Shown here one piece after another: positions 8,154 through 19,426 of a DNA stretch of 64,000 bases. The DNA is from Streptomyces cellostaticus (lineage in GTDB: Bacteria; Actinomycetota; Actinomycetes; Streptomycetales; Streptomycetaceae), in assembly GCF_001513965.1 (NCBI RefSeq), contig NZ_KQ948036.1, positions 1-64,000 of the forward strand, in the 5' to 3' direction. Each line of letters starts with the position of its first letter. The first letter of the stretch is position 1. The notes under the pieces are model-generated. The model worked only from the letters and a program-made list of their open reading frames with translations, was not told the origin of the DNA and did no database searches. Position numbers and translations under genes: made by a program.

Positions 8154-8798
8154 GTGAGAACGAGCGGCGACGGTACGGTGGGGGGTGTCCCCGGGCGCGG
8201 TCTCGGGGAGAGCGGTCCGTACCCGCTTCACAGCAGCGCGGTCGATCACGCCCAGCAGCGACCGACGGCGGTGCCGAACGGCGGAGGGGCGGCGTCCATG
8301 ACGTCCGAGGAGATCGGCTACCGCGGGCCCACGGCCTGCGCGGCCGCCGGCATCACCTACCGGCAACTCGACTACTGGGCTCGCACCGGGCTCGTCGAGC
8401 CGAGCGTGCGGCCCGCCTACGGGTCGGGCACCCAGCGTCTGTACAGCTTCCGGGACATCGTCGTCCTGAAGATCGTGAAGCGGTTTCTGGACACCGGGGT
8501 CTCGCTGCAGAACATCCGTACGGCTGTTCAGCACCTCAGAGAACGCGGTTTCCGTGATCTGGAGCGCATGACCCTGATGAGCGACGGTGCCACCGTGTAC
8601 GAGTGCACCTCGCCGGACGAGGTCCACGCCCTGCTCCAGGGCGGTCAGGGCATCTTCGGGATCGCCGTAGGCGTGGTCTGGCGGGACGTGGAAAGCGCAC
8701 TCTCCCAGCTGCACGGAGAGCGCATCGACACCGGGGAGACGCTGGTCGGGCACAACCCCGCGGACGAACTGGCGCGGCGCCGCAACCGGGCGGTCTGA
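8154..8798 (+). CDS. MerR family transcriptional regulator (Rv1828-like)
   Basis: This 214-aa regulator has a MerR DNA-binding domain at about residues 55-125 (GYRGPTACAAAGITYRQLDY, TGLVEPSVRPAYGSGTQRLY) and a C-terminal dimer/effector region, the architecture of mycobacterial Rv1828. GTG 8154 has GGAGG five nt upstream and agrees with the mapped promoter. ATG 8298, just before the HTH and with its own GGAGGGG, would give a 166-aa product. It probably binds the palindromes in its own upstream region, although classical MerR sites lie inside the promoter spacer. Confidence 0.8.
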   Translation: MRTSGDGTVGGVPGRGLGESGPYPLHSSAVDHAQQRPTAVPNGGGAASMTSEEIGYRGPTACAAAGITYRQLDYWARTGLVEPSVRPAYGSGTQRLYSFRDIVVLKIVKRFLDTGVSLQNIRTAVQHLRERGFRDLERMTLMSDGATVYECTSPDEVHALLQGGQGIFGIAVGVVWRDVESALSQLHGERIDTGETLVGHNPADELARRRNRAV

Positions 8799-8931
8799 GC
8801 GCGGGACTCTGCGGGCGCGCGGCGCTCTGAACACAGGCCCCTGAGCGCAGGGGGCCGTCCGTGCGCCGGAGCCCTTTTCCGGGCTGTTCCGTGCCGGTCC
8901 ATTGTCAGTGGCGTGGTGCAGCATCGGAGAT

Positions 8932-10311
8932 GTGAGAAACGCGCCCACGATCCTGCATCTCGACATGGATGCCTTCTACGCCTCGGTGGAGCAGGCATCC
9001 AAGCCGAGCCTGCGCGGGAAGGCCGTCGTCGTGGGCGGACTCGGACCGCGCGGGGTGGTGGCCACCGCGTCGTACGAGGCACGGGTCTTCGGGGTCCACT
9101 CGGCGATGCCGATGGCCCAGGCGCGCCGGCTGGCGCCGAACGCCGCGTACCTCGTGCCGCGCTTCGCCCTGTACCGGTCGGTCAGCGAGCAGGTGATGGC
9201 GCTGCTGCGGGAGCTGTCGCCGCTGGTGGAGCCGCTGAGTCTGGACGAGGCCTTCGTGGATCTGGAGGCCGGGGGAGTGGCCTGGGACGAGGAGTCGGCG
9301 CGGCTGACAGGGCTGAGGCTGCGCGCGGACATACGGGCGGTCACGGGGCTCACGGGGTCGGTGGGGCTGGCCGCCTCCAAGATGCTCGCGAAGATCGCCT
9401 CGGAGCAGGCCAAGCCCGACGGACTCGTGCTCATCGAGCCCGGGACCGAGCGGGCACTGCTGGGACCCATGCCGGTGCGGACCCTGCCCGGGATCGGGCC
9501 GGCCACCGGGGACCATCTGCGGCGGGCCGGGATCACCACGGTCGAGGAGCTGGCCGAGGCGGGCGAGGACGAACTCGTACGGCTGCTGGGCAAGGCGCAC
9601 GGGCACGCGCTGTACGCCATGGCGCTGGCGCGTGACGACCGGCCCGTGGTGGCCGAGCGGGAGACCAAGTCGGTGTCGGTCGAGGACACCTACGACGTGG
9701 ACATCCACGACCGGCTGCGGGTCGGTCTGGAGGTGCAGCGGCTCGCCGACCGGTGCGTGCGGCGGCTGCGCGAGGCCGGACACTCCGGGCGGACCATCGT
9801 GCTGAAGGTACGGAGGTACGACTTCTCGACGCTGACCCGGTCCGAGACGCTCAGAGGCCCCACGGACGATCCGGCGGTGATCCGGGAGGCGGCCGCGCGG
9901 CTGCTGGAGTCGGTGGACACGACGGGTGGGGTGCGGCTGCTCGGCGTGGGGGTTTCCGGGCTCGCCGACTACACCCAGGAGGACCTGTTCGCCCAGGCGG
10001 CGGGCGAGCGGGCCGCTGCCGCGGCAGCGCAGGCGCCGGAGGAGGTTGTGCCCGAGGCCGTGGAGGAGCGCCCGGAGCCCGCCGAGCGGCAGTGGCGCGC
10101 CGGGCACGATGTACGGCACGCCGAGTACGGGCACGGCTGGGTGCAGGGCAGTGGCCTGGGGCGGGTCACCGTGCGCTTCGAGACACCGCTGTCCGAGCCG
10201 GGACGGGTCCGTACCTTCCGGGTGGACGATCCCGGCCTGGAGCCGGCAGATCCGCTGCCGCTGGTGCAGGTGCTGCCGCGGGTGCCGGGTGCCGTGGATG
10301 CCGATCTGTGA
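8932..10311 (+). CDS. dinB: DNA polymerase IV (Y-family translesion polymerase)
   Basis: This 459-aa polymerase copies past damaged bases and extends mispaired ends. DMDAFYASVE supplies the first metal-binding acid and SLDEAFVDLE the catalytic DE pair. TGSVGLAASKMLAKIASE and the GIGPATGDHLRRAGI helix-hairpin-helix follow, then the little-finger domain. After about residue 345 an Ala/Glu-rich linker leads to a C-terminal segment (HAEYGHGWVQGSGLGRVTVRF) resembling the small Tudor-like fold at the end of PcrA-type helicases, an addition beyond the classical length. GTG 8932 is the likely start; GTG 8902 and 8911 are in-frame alternatives, and Shine-Dalgarno support is weak. No LexA box was seen upstream. 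Confidence 0.9.
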   Translation: MRNAPTILHLDMDAFYASVEQASKPSLRGKAVVVGGLGPRGVVATASYEARVFGVHSAMPMAQARRLAPNAAYLVPRFALYRSVSEQVMALLRELSPLVEPLSLDEAFVDLEAGGVAWDEESARLTGLRLRADIRAVTGLTGSVGLAASKMLAKIASEQAKPDGLVLIEPGTERALLGPMPVRTLPGIGPATGDHLRRAGITTVEELAEAGEDELVRLLGKAHGHALYAMALARDDRPVVAERETKSVSVEDTYDVDIHDRLRVGLEVQRLADRCVRRLREAGHSGRTIVLKVRRYDFSTLTRSETLRGPTDDPAVIREAAARLLESVDTTGGVRLLGVGVSGLADYTQEDLFAQAAGERAAAAAAQAPEEVVPEAVEERPEPAERQWRAGHDVRHAEYGHGWVQGSGLGRVTVRFETPLSEPGRVRTFRVDDPGLEPADPLPLVQVLPRVPGAVDADL

Positions 10312-10331
10312 AGGAGGGTGCCGGTCCTCTG

Positions 10332-10383
10332 CGGGGTGCGGGTGTGACGTGGTTCCTCGCGCAGTTCCCCGCGCCCCAGGGGG
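10332..10383 (-). repeat. Dispersed Streptomyces intergenic repeat, copy 1
   Basis: Read on the minus strand, the segment contains GGGGCGCGGGGAACTGCGCG followed by an ACCCGCACC-type end. I recognise this as a sequence scattered through Streptomyces intergenic regions. It occupies most of the gap between the convergent ends of dinB and the PRC-barrel gene. A related copy lies at 41639-41712. Confidence 0.6.
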
Positions 10384-10423
10384 GTTGCCGCCGGCGGAGT
10401 CGGTCGAGACGGCCGGGAGTTCC

Positions 10424-10792
10424 TCAGCTTTCCTCGGTGCCTGCCAGCTTGCCGAAGTCGTGGTCCGGGACGGCCGGCGGTGCGATGTCCAGGCCGTAGT
10501 GGTGGTAGAGCTGGAGTTCCTGTTCGGGAGAGAGATGGCGGCCCACGCCGAAGTCGGGGGCGTCCTTGATGAGCGCGCGGTCGAAGGGGACCCGAAGGGC
10601 GCCCTCGACCAGTTCGCTGGGCTCCAGGGGGACGAAGGCGTCCCGGGAGAACAGGCCGGTCCGTATGGCCGCCCACTCCGGCACACCCGTAGCGTCGTCG
10701 AGATACACCTCGTCGACGGTGCCGATCTTGGTGCCGTTGCGGTCGAACGCCTTGCGGCCGATCAGGTTGCGCGGATCGATGTCGGTCTGCAC
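10424..10792 (-). CDS. PRC-barrel domain protein
   Basis: This 122-aa soluble protein has an N-terminal PRC barrel (NLIGRKAFDRNGTKIGTVDEVYLDDATGVPEWAAIRTGLF and LVPFDRALIKDAPDF-like strands). Such domains occur in RimM and in small actinobacterial stress-associated proteins, where they mediate binding. GTG 10792 is chosen because a strong GGAGGGAGAGGG lies directly upstream on the minus strand; the frame extends further but without support. It is divergent from gcvP and its riboswitch. Specific function unknown. Confidence 0.75.
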   Translation of the reverse strand: MQTDIDPRNLIGRKAFDRNGTKIGTVDEVYLDDATGVPEWAAIRTGLFSRDAFVPLEPSELVEGALRVPFDRALIKDAPDFGVGRHLSPEQELQLYHHYGLDIAPPAVPDHDFGKLAGTEES

Positions 10793-10890
10793 GGTCCCTC
10801 TCCCTCCACTTGGTCGCAACTCATCCGTAAGCACTACAAAAGAGCACATTCAAGGAGGCGGCCACTCGAGGGCTCGGGCGTTGACCTCGC

Positions 10891-10906
10891 TGGTAGGCTG
10901 ACAGCG
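10891..10906 (+). promoter_or_regulatory. Probable extended -10 promoter of the glycine-riboswitch/gcvP transcript
   Basis: TGG-TAGGCT (hexamer 10894-10899) looks like an extended -10 element. Transcription would begin near 10906, a few bases before the first aptamer. No good -35 lies at 17 bp. A TTGACC at 10881-10886 is too close to pair with this -10. Confidence 0.5.
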
Positions 10907-10910
10907 GCTG

Positions 10911-11116
10911 CTGACCCCGTGCGGGAGAGTCCTCCGACCACCTCGGAGGCGCCGAAGGAGCAACTCCTCCCCGGAATCTCTCAGGCTCACGTACCGCATG
11001 GACGAGGTCACTCTGGAAAGCAGGGCGGGTGTCGACGGCTCCCGCCCTCACCGACGGTGAAAGCCGGGACCCTCGGGCGCCCGGTGAAGCTCTCAGGTTG
11101 AGATGACAGAGGGGGA
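10911..11116 (+). promoter_or_regulatory. Tandem glycine riboswitch (gcvT motif)
   Basis: Two adjacent aptamers show the conserved gcvT core. Aptamer I (about 10919-11003) has GGGAGAG, GGCGCCGAAGGAGCAA and AATCTCTCAGGC. Aptamer II (about 11011-11111) has CTCTGGAAAGC, CACCGACGGTGAAAGC and GTGAAGCTCTCAGG, closed by P1 pairing 11011-11015 with 11107-11111. Tandem glycine riboswitches normally turn on glycine-cleavage genes when glycine is abundant. This one precedes gcvP by about 65 nt, so glycine-induced expression is expected. The GGAGGCC directly after aptamer II (11114-11120) can pair with 11171-11177 beside the ribosome-binding site. Confidence 0.93.
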
Positions 11117-11180
11117 GGCCGTCGGGGCAACCGCACCGTGGTGCCCCTCGAAGGTCGCGTCAGACCAGGAGGCCTCCGCA

Positions 11181-14066
<2,886 letters not shown>

Positions 14067-14079
14067 GCGAGTCCCTGGC

Positions 14080-14112
14080 GAGAGCCCTGCCCGTGATCCG
14101 GGCGGGGCTCTC
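14080..14112. terminator. Bidirectional terminator between gcvP and the molbindin gene
   Basis: GAGAGCCCTGCCCG (14080-14093) and CGGGCGGGGCTCTC (14099-14112) form a 14-bp stem with one G-T pair and a 5-nt loop. It lies between two convergent genes. Confidence 0.75.
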
Positions 14113-14133
14113 CCCGTTTCTCATGCCCGTTTC

Positions 14134-14553
14134 TCACGCCGTCGCGAGCGCCACCTCGGTCGACTTGATCAGGGCGACCACGGCGGAGCCCACGAAGAGG
14201 CCGAGACCGGTGGCCGCGTCCTTGGTGATCACCGCCGTGAGTTCGCCGCCGTCCACGGTGACCTTCACGGAGGCCATCGCCCCGCCGAGTGCGAGATGGG
14301 TGATCGCGCCGGGGAGCTGGTTGCGGATCGACAGGCCCTCGATCCGGTTCGTGGCGAGCGAGATCTCGGTCGACTTCACCAGTGCGCTGACGTGGGAGTC
14401 CGGGGCGAGGCCGAGCTCCTCGACGGCCTCCAGGGTGATGGCCGCCATGAGGTCCTGCCCGCCGTCCAGGCGGATCCTGACCGTGGCCATGACCTCGCCG
14501 GGGTTCACCTCGGTGACGGTGCCGGGGAGCTGGTTGCGGATGCTCAGTGTCAT
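14134..14553 (-). CDS. Molbindin-like protein with two TOBE (Mop) domains
   Basis: This 139-aa protein is two tandem copies of the roughly 65-aa Mop/TOBE fold. Each copy contains LSIRNQLPG(T/A)(V/I), then the VxALVKSTE(I/V) signature (VSALVKSTEISLAT and VVALIKSTEVALAT). Molbindins bind molybdate or tungstate in the cytoplasm, as stores or sensors. ATG 14553 is used; an in-frame GTG two codons earlier is possible. It lies just downstream of modC on the same strand (28 bp) and is probably part of the mod operon. Confidence 0.88.
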   Translation of the reverse strand: MTLSIRNQLPGTVTEVNPGEVMATVRIRLDGGQDLMAAITLEAVEELGLAPDSHVSALVKSTEISLATNRIEGLSIRNQLPGAITHLALGGAMASVKVTVDGGELTAVITKDAATGLGLFVGSAVVALIKSTEVALATA

Positions 14554-14581
14554 GGGCACCCACCGTAGAGCGCGTGTCTGC

Positions 14582-15673
<1,092 letters not shown>

Positions 15674-15731
15674 GGAGAGGGTGTCCTTCGTCGGCACACG
15701 CGCAGGGTCGTCTTCCATCCTGGCGTCACCG

Positions 15732-16580
15732 TCAGGTGCCCGTCAGCCACCGGTCCCGCAGCCCCGCCAGCACGGCGATGGACACGGCCAGCAGGACCAG
15801 GCTGAGGGAGATGGCGGCCTCGGGGTCGTTCTGCAGGGCGAGGTAGACCGCGAGGGGCATGGTCTGGGTGCGGCCGGGGAAGTTGCCCGCGAAGGTGATC
15901 GTCGCGCCGAACTCGCCGAGCGCGCGGGCCCAGGCCAGCACGGCGCCTGCGGCGATGCCCGGCGCGATCAGCGGCAGGGTGACCCGGCGGAACGCGGTGA
16001 AGCGGGAGGCGCCGAGCGTGGTGGCCGCCTCCTCGAAGCGCGGGTCTGCGGCGCGCAGGGTGCCCTCGACACTGATGACCAGGAACGGCATGGCGACGAA
16101 CGCCTCCGCGACGACGACCCCGGCGGCGGTGAACGGCAGGGTGATCCCGAACCAGGAGTCGAGCCACTTGCCGATGATCCCGTTGCGGCCCAGCGCGAGC
16201 AGCAGGGCCACACCGCCGACCACCGGCGGGAGCACCAGGGGCAGGGTCACCAGAGCGCGGACGAGCCCCCGGCCGGGGAAGTCCGTGCGGGCCAGCAGCC
16301 AGGCCAGCGGCACGCCGAGCACCAGGCTCACTGCGGTCGCCGCCGTGGCGCTGACCAGGGACAGCTGTAGCGCCTGCCACACCTCGGTGCTGGTCAGCTG
16401 CGCCGGCAGACTGCGCCAGGGCGCGCGGACGAGCAGGGCGAGCAGCGGCAGCAGCAGGAACGCCAGGGCGAGCACACCGGGCAGCAGCAGCGGCAACGGT
16501 AGCCCTGCCCGGACGCGGCGGCGCCGCGGCCCACCCGTGCGGGGACCGGCCGCGGCGCCGGGCTTGTGCAGCGAGGTCAC
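15732..16580 (-). CDS. modB: Molybdate ABC transporter permease
   Basis: This 282-aa membrane permease has about five to six transmembrane helices and the EAA loop EEAATTLGASRFTAFRRVTLP that docks onto ModC. GTG 16580 overlaps the modA stop by 4 bp (GTGA), showing translational coupling. The N-terminal 30 residues are Arg/Pro/Gly-rich and cytoplasmic. Confidence 0.93.
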   Translation of the reverse strand: MTSLHKPGAAAGPRTGGPRRRRVRAGLPLPLLLPGVLALAFLLLPLLALLVRAPWRSLPAQLTSTEVWQALQLSLVSATAATAVSLVLGVPLAWLLARTDFPGRGLVRALVTLPLVLPPVVGGVALLLALGRNGIIGKWLDSWFGITLPFTAAGVVVAEAFVAMPFLVISVEGTLRAADPRFEEAATTLGASRFTAFRRVTLPLIAPGIAAGAVLAWARALGEFGATITFAGNFPGRTQTMPLAVYLALQNDPEAAISLSLVLLAVSIAVLAGLRDRWLTGT

Positions 16581-17398
16581 GGCTTGAGGAACCCGGCCCC
16601 GGTCAGGACCTTCTGGCCCTCGGCGGACTGGACCAGGGCGATGAAGGCCTTGGCGGTCCGGGCGTTCTGGGTGTTCTTCAGCAGGGTGATCGGGTAGGCG
16701 TTGATGGCCTTGGCGGACTCGGGGAACTCCACGCCCTCCACCTTGTCACCTGCGGCCTTCACATCGGTCTTGTAGACCACCGCGGCGTCGGCCTCCTTCA
16801 GCTCCACCTTCGTCAGGGCGCCCTTGACGTCCTGCTCGTAGGAGACCGGGGTGAGCTTCAGCTTGCTGGCGTCCAGGGCCTTCTGGGCGGCCGCACCGCA
16901 CGGCACGGTCTTGTCGCACAGGACGACCTTCAGGCCGGACTTGGTGAGGTCCTTCAGGGAGGACACCTTGTCGGGGTTGCCCGGCAGGGTGGCGATCTCC
17001 AGCTGGTTGCGGACGAAGGTGGCCGGGGTGCCGACCGCGTCCTTCTTGTCCGTGACGATCGCCATGGTCTTGGGGCTGGCGGCGGCGAAGACGTCTGCCG
17101 GGGCGCCGCCGGTGATGCTCGCGGCGAGCGTGTCACTGCCGCCGAAGTTGAAGCTCACCTTGGTGCCCGGGTGCTGCTTCTCGAACTCCTGGCCGAGGGC
17201 CGTGAAGCTCTCCTTGAGGGAGGCGGCCGCGAACACGGTGACCGTGCCGGACGGCTTCGAGGAGGCGGAGCCGGACTTGTCCGACTTGGTGGTCGACGAG
17301 CTGTCGGAGGAGGAGCAGGCGCTGAGTGCCATCAGGGCGGCGGCTCCCGCACCGGCCAGCTGCAGCATTCGCCGGGTCCGGCGCACGGAACGGGTCAT
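16577..17398 (-). CDS. modA: Molybdate-binding lipoprotein of the ModABC importer
   Basis: This 273-aa extracytoplasmic solute-binding lipoprotein has a basic N-terminus, a hydrophobic core and the lipobox LSAC (cleavage before Cys). A Ser/Lys-rich linker leads to the ModA fold: VTVFAAASLKESF, FGGSDTLAASI and GAPADVFAAAS contact the oxyanion. ATG 17398 is used; GTG 17401, one codon earlier, has the better GAGGAG spacing (7 nt). The reading frame remains open far upstream, but that part is antisense to the neighbouring gene and is not included. It is the first gene of modABC. Confidence 0.93.
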   Translation of the reverse strand: MTRSVRRTRRMLQLAGAGAAALMALSACSSSDSSSTTKSDKSGSASSKPSGTVTVFAAASLKESFTALGQEFEKQHPGTKVSFNFGGSDTLAASITGGAPADVFAAASPKTMAIVTDKKDAVGTPATFVRNQLEIATLPGNPDKVSSLKDLTKSGLKVVLCDKTVPCGAAAQKALDASKLKLTPVSYEQDVKGALTKVELKEADAAVVYKTDVKAAGDKVEGVEFPESAKAINAYPITLLKNTQNARTAKAFIALVQSAEGQKVLTGAGFLKP

Positions 17399-17600
17399 CA
17401 CGGATCTACTCCTCGGGATCTTGGAACAACGGTCGCGCCCTGCCACGGCCGGACATCGGCCGTGCGGCGATGATACTGCCGCATCTGCCAGGCGTAAGTC
17501 TCCTGTCGCATCGCATGAGCTGCACACTTGTGACTTGTGGCTGGCATGTGCGTTTGTACGGTCCTCAAGCAGGGGTACGGTCCTGCGGGAGGTGGTCGCG

Positions 17601-18089
17601 GTGACGCTCGCGGAACTCGCCCTGACCGGCGATCTCGTACGACCGGCCCGGCTGACCGTGCCGGACCTGCTCGACTGGCCCCAGCACCGGGTGGACGTCA
17701 GCTTCGAGTGCGCCACCAGCGGCATCCAGCACCACCGGTTCGCCGGTCCACGCCTGTACGACGTGCTCGCCGACGCGGGGCCCGGCTTCGACCCGGCCCG
17801 GCGCAAGGACCGGCTGCGCTTCCTCATCGCCGTCACTGGCACCGACGGCCACCACGCCCTGCTCTCCTGGGCCGAGATCGACCCCGACTTCGCCGACGCC
17901 CCCGTCCTGCTCGGCGTCACGATCGACGGCACCCCGCTGGATGCGGCCGGCCCCCAGCTGGTGCTGCCGCAGGACCGCTGCGGGGCCCGGCACATCAGCG
18001 GGATCACGGCGATCCGGGTGGACGGGGGCTACGGCTTCGGCGCCGCAGAGCGGGCCACACCCGGGCGGGCGTCAGCGGCAGCTTCGTGA
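17601..18089 (+). CDS. Molybdopterin-binding oxidoreductase-like small protein
   Basis: This 162-aa protein resembles the Mo-cofactor-binding domain of sulfite-oxidase-type enzymes (HRVDVSFECATSGIQHHRF, LLSWAEIDPDFADAPVLLG, RHISGITAIRVDGG). It is much shorter than a full oxidoreductase, and the usual substrate-side domain is absent. GTG 17601 has GGGAGG 8 nt upstream. It is divergent from modA, so supply and use of molybdenum may be co-located. Whether it really binds cofactor is not shown; the Cys in FECATSG could be the Mo ligand. Confidence 0.65.
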   Translation: MTLAELALTGDLVRPARLTVPDLLDWPQHRVDVSFECATSGIQHHRFAGPRLYDVLADAGPGFDPARRKDRLRFLIAVTGTDGHHALLSWAEIDPDFADAPVLLGVTIDGTPLDAAGPQLVLPQDRCGARHISGITAIRVDGGYGFGAAERATPGRASAAAS

Positions 18090-18267
18090 GCCTTCTGGGC
18101 AAGCTCTGGCCGCTGGTCACCGTCCGCGCGCGCCATGTGGCTCTGCGGGGTGGTACCAGGGCGCCCGTAGCTGCTCCTGACAGGCAGAGCCCTGGCCCAA
18201 GCCCGCTCCATGCTCACCTCGGGCCCGCACCACGGCGCCGGACGCGTCTGTGGGTGAGGGGGCCGGG

Positions 18268-18663
18268 TCAGGCGCGGTCGATGTGCACGTTCGTGGACTT
18301 CACGCGGGCGGTGGCCTCCATGCCGACCTCCAGGCCCAGTTCCTCCACGGCCTCCCGGGTGAGCAGGGAGACCAGCCGGTGCGGGCCCGCCTGGATCTCC
18401 ACCTGAGCGGCGACGTCACCGAGCTTGATGGCGGTGACGATGCCCGGGAACGCGTTGCGGACCGAGGTGGAGGAGGCGTCCTCCTCGCCGCCGCCCGCCT
18501 TGGCCAGTTCGACCGAGAACGCGGCGAGGTCCTTGCCGTCGATGAGGCGCCGCCCGGCCTCGTCGCGATGCGTGGCCATCCGGCCGGCGTCGGCCCAGCG
18601 GCGGGCGGTGTCCGGGCTCACGCCGAGGAGCCGCGCGGCCTGGCCGATCGTGTAGGACTGCAT
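18268..18663 (-). CDS. HTH-TOBE molybdate-responsive regulator (ModE-like function)
   Basis: This 131-aa protein has a MerR/excisionase-type helix-turn-helix (YTIGQAARLLGVSPDTARRWADAGRM) followed by a single TOBE domain (SVRNAFPGIVTAIKLGDVAAQVEI, ending ATARVKSTNVHIDRA). This layout occurs in actinobacterial molybdate regulators that replace ModE. ATG 18663 is chosen. TATCGT on the minus strand (18676-18671) ends 7 nt before it, so the mRNA may be leaderless. An in-frame GTG at 18687 is the alternative. It probably senses molybdate and controls modABC or its neighbours; that link is inferred. Confidence 0.8.
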   Translation of the reverse strand: MQSYTIGQAARLLGVSPDTARRWADAGRMATHRDEAGRRLIDGKDLAAFSVELAKAGGGEEDASSTSVRNAFPGIVTAIKLGDVAAQVEIQAGPHRLVSLLTREAVEELGLEVGMEATARVKSTNVHIDRA

Positions 18664-18706
18664 GCCGGTCACGATAGGGCCACGCACGGGAACCGTGGAC
18701 GTGGGG

Positions 18707-18738
18707 TTGGCCGTTGGGTATAACGCGATATAGCGTTA
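18707..18738 (+). promoter_or_regulatory. Promoter with overlapping 18-bp inverted repeat (candidate molybdate-regulator operator)
   Basis: TTGGCC (18707-18712), 18 nt, TAGCGT (18731-18736) reads as a promoter for the DUF1707 gene. Its -10 lies inside TAACGC-GATATA-GCGTTA (18721-18738), a perfect 6-bp inverted repeat. On the other strand the core reads CGCTATAT, close to the CGnTATATA half-site known for E. coli ModE. Confidence 0.5.
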
Positions 18739-18786
18739 GTGCGTGATGGTGGATCCCTGCGGGGACGTCTGGATCGGGGTGAGGGT

Positions 18787-19386
18787 GTGTCGGTCGAGCT
18801 GATGCGTACGGAGGAGCCGTCCGGGCTGCGGGCCTCGCATGCGGACCGGGACCGGGTGGTGGACGTGCTGACCGCTGCCGCGGCAGACGGCCGCCTCACC
18901 GCCCCGGAACACGAGGAGCGGGTGACGGCCGCCCTGTCCGCGCGCACGCTCGGTGAGCTGGCGGCGCTGACGGCCGACCTGCCGGGCGAAGCGGCCGGGC
19001 CCGCCCCGGTCAAGGACGTCGTCCGCATCGAGCAGCAGGGTTCCTCGACCACGCGCGGCGACGGGTGGTCGGTGCCGCGCCGGATGGACATCCGGTCGGC
19101 CTGGGGCGATGTGACCCTCGACTTCACCCGGGCGGAGATCGGCCACGACAGCCTCCGCATCGACGTGGACCTGAAGGGCGGCACCCTGCGGCTGATCACC
19201 CGGCCCGGTGTCGTCGTGGACAGCGACTCCCTGGTGATCGGCTACGGCAAGACCAGGATGCGGCCGGCCGGGGACCCCGGGACACCGGTCGTGCTGCGCG
19301 TGGAGATACACGGGCGGCTGAGCATGGGCGTGCTCGAGGTGCGGCCGCCGCGGCGGCTGTTCGGCAGGAGGGCGGCGACCGCCTGA
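18787..19386 (+). CDS. DUF1707 domain membrane-associated/SHOCT-like protein
   Basis: This protein of about 199 aa has an N-terminal DUF1707 domain with its diagnostic pattern (LRASHADRDRVVDVL, AAADGRLTAPEHEERVTAALSARTLGELAALTADLP). A C-terminal beta-rich region (MDIRSAWGDVTLDFTRAEI) resembles the LiaF-like cell-wall-stress domain. Such proteins are abundant in actinobacteria and their role is unknown. GTG 18787 is used; GTG 18739 would start just at the predicted transcription start. The gene ends at a hairpin shared with the convergent transporter gene. Confidence 0.75.
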   Translation: MSVELMRTEEPSGLRASHADRDRVVDVLTAAAADGRLTAPEHEERVTAALSARTLGELAALTADLPGEAAGPAPVKDVVRIEQQGSSTTRGDGWSVPRRMDIRSAWGDVTLDFTRAEIGHDSLRIDVDLKGGTLRLITRPGVVVDSDSLVIGYGKTRMRPAGDPGTPVVLRVEIHGRLSMGVLEVRPPRRLFGRRAATA

Positions 19387-19387
19387 G

Positions 19388-19418
19388 GCGCCTGCCGTCT
19401 TTGGGACCACAGGCGCCC
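19388..19418. terminator. Hairpin between convergent DUF1707 and APC transporter genes
   Basis: GGCGCCTG (19388-19395) and CAGGCGCC (19411-19418) form an 8-bp stem with a 15-nt loop, two bases after the DUF1707 stop. A likely bidirectional terminator. Confidence 0.6.
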
Positions 19419-19426
19419 GGACCGGC

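Noticed and set aside
11103..11180. In-frame N-terminal extension of gcvP
   Set aside because: It overlaps the second glycine aptamer and lacks a Shine-Dalgarno, whereas ATG 11181 has one.
16851..17600. N-terminal extension of the Mo-oxidoreductase-like gene
   Set aside because: The extension is antisense to modA; the GTG at 17601 has a proper ribosome-binding site.
18090..18267. tRNA or small RNA
   Set aside because: I could not fold a cloverleaf or find conserved T-loop sequence; the gap looks like non-coding spacer.
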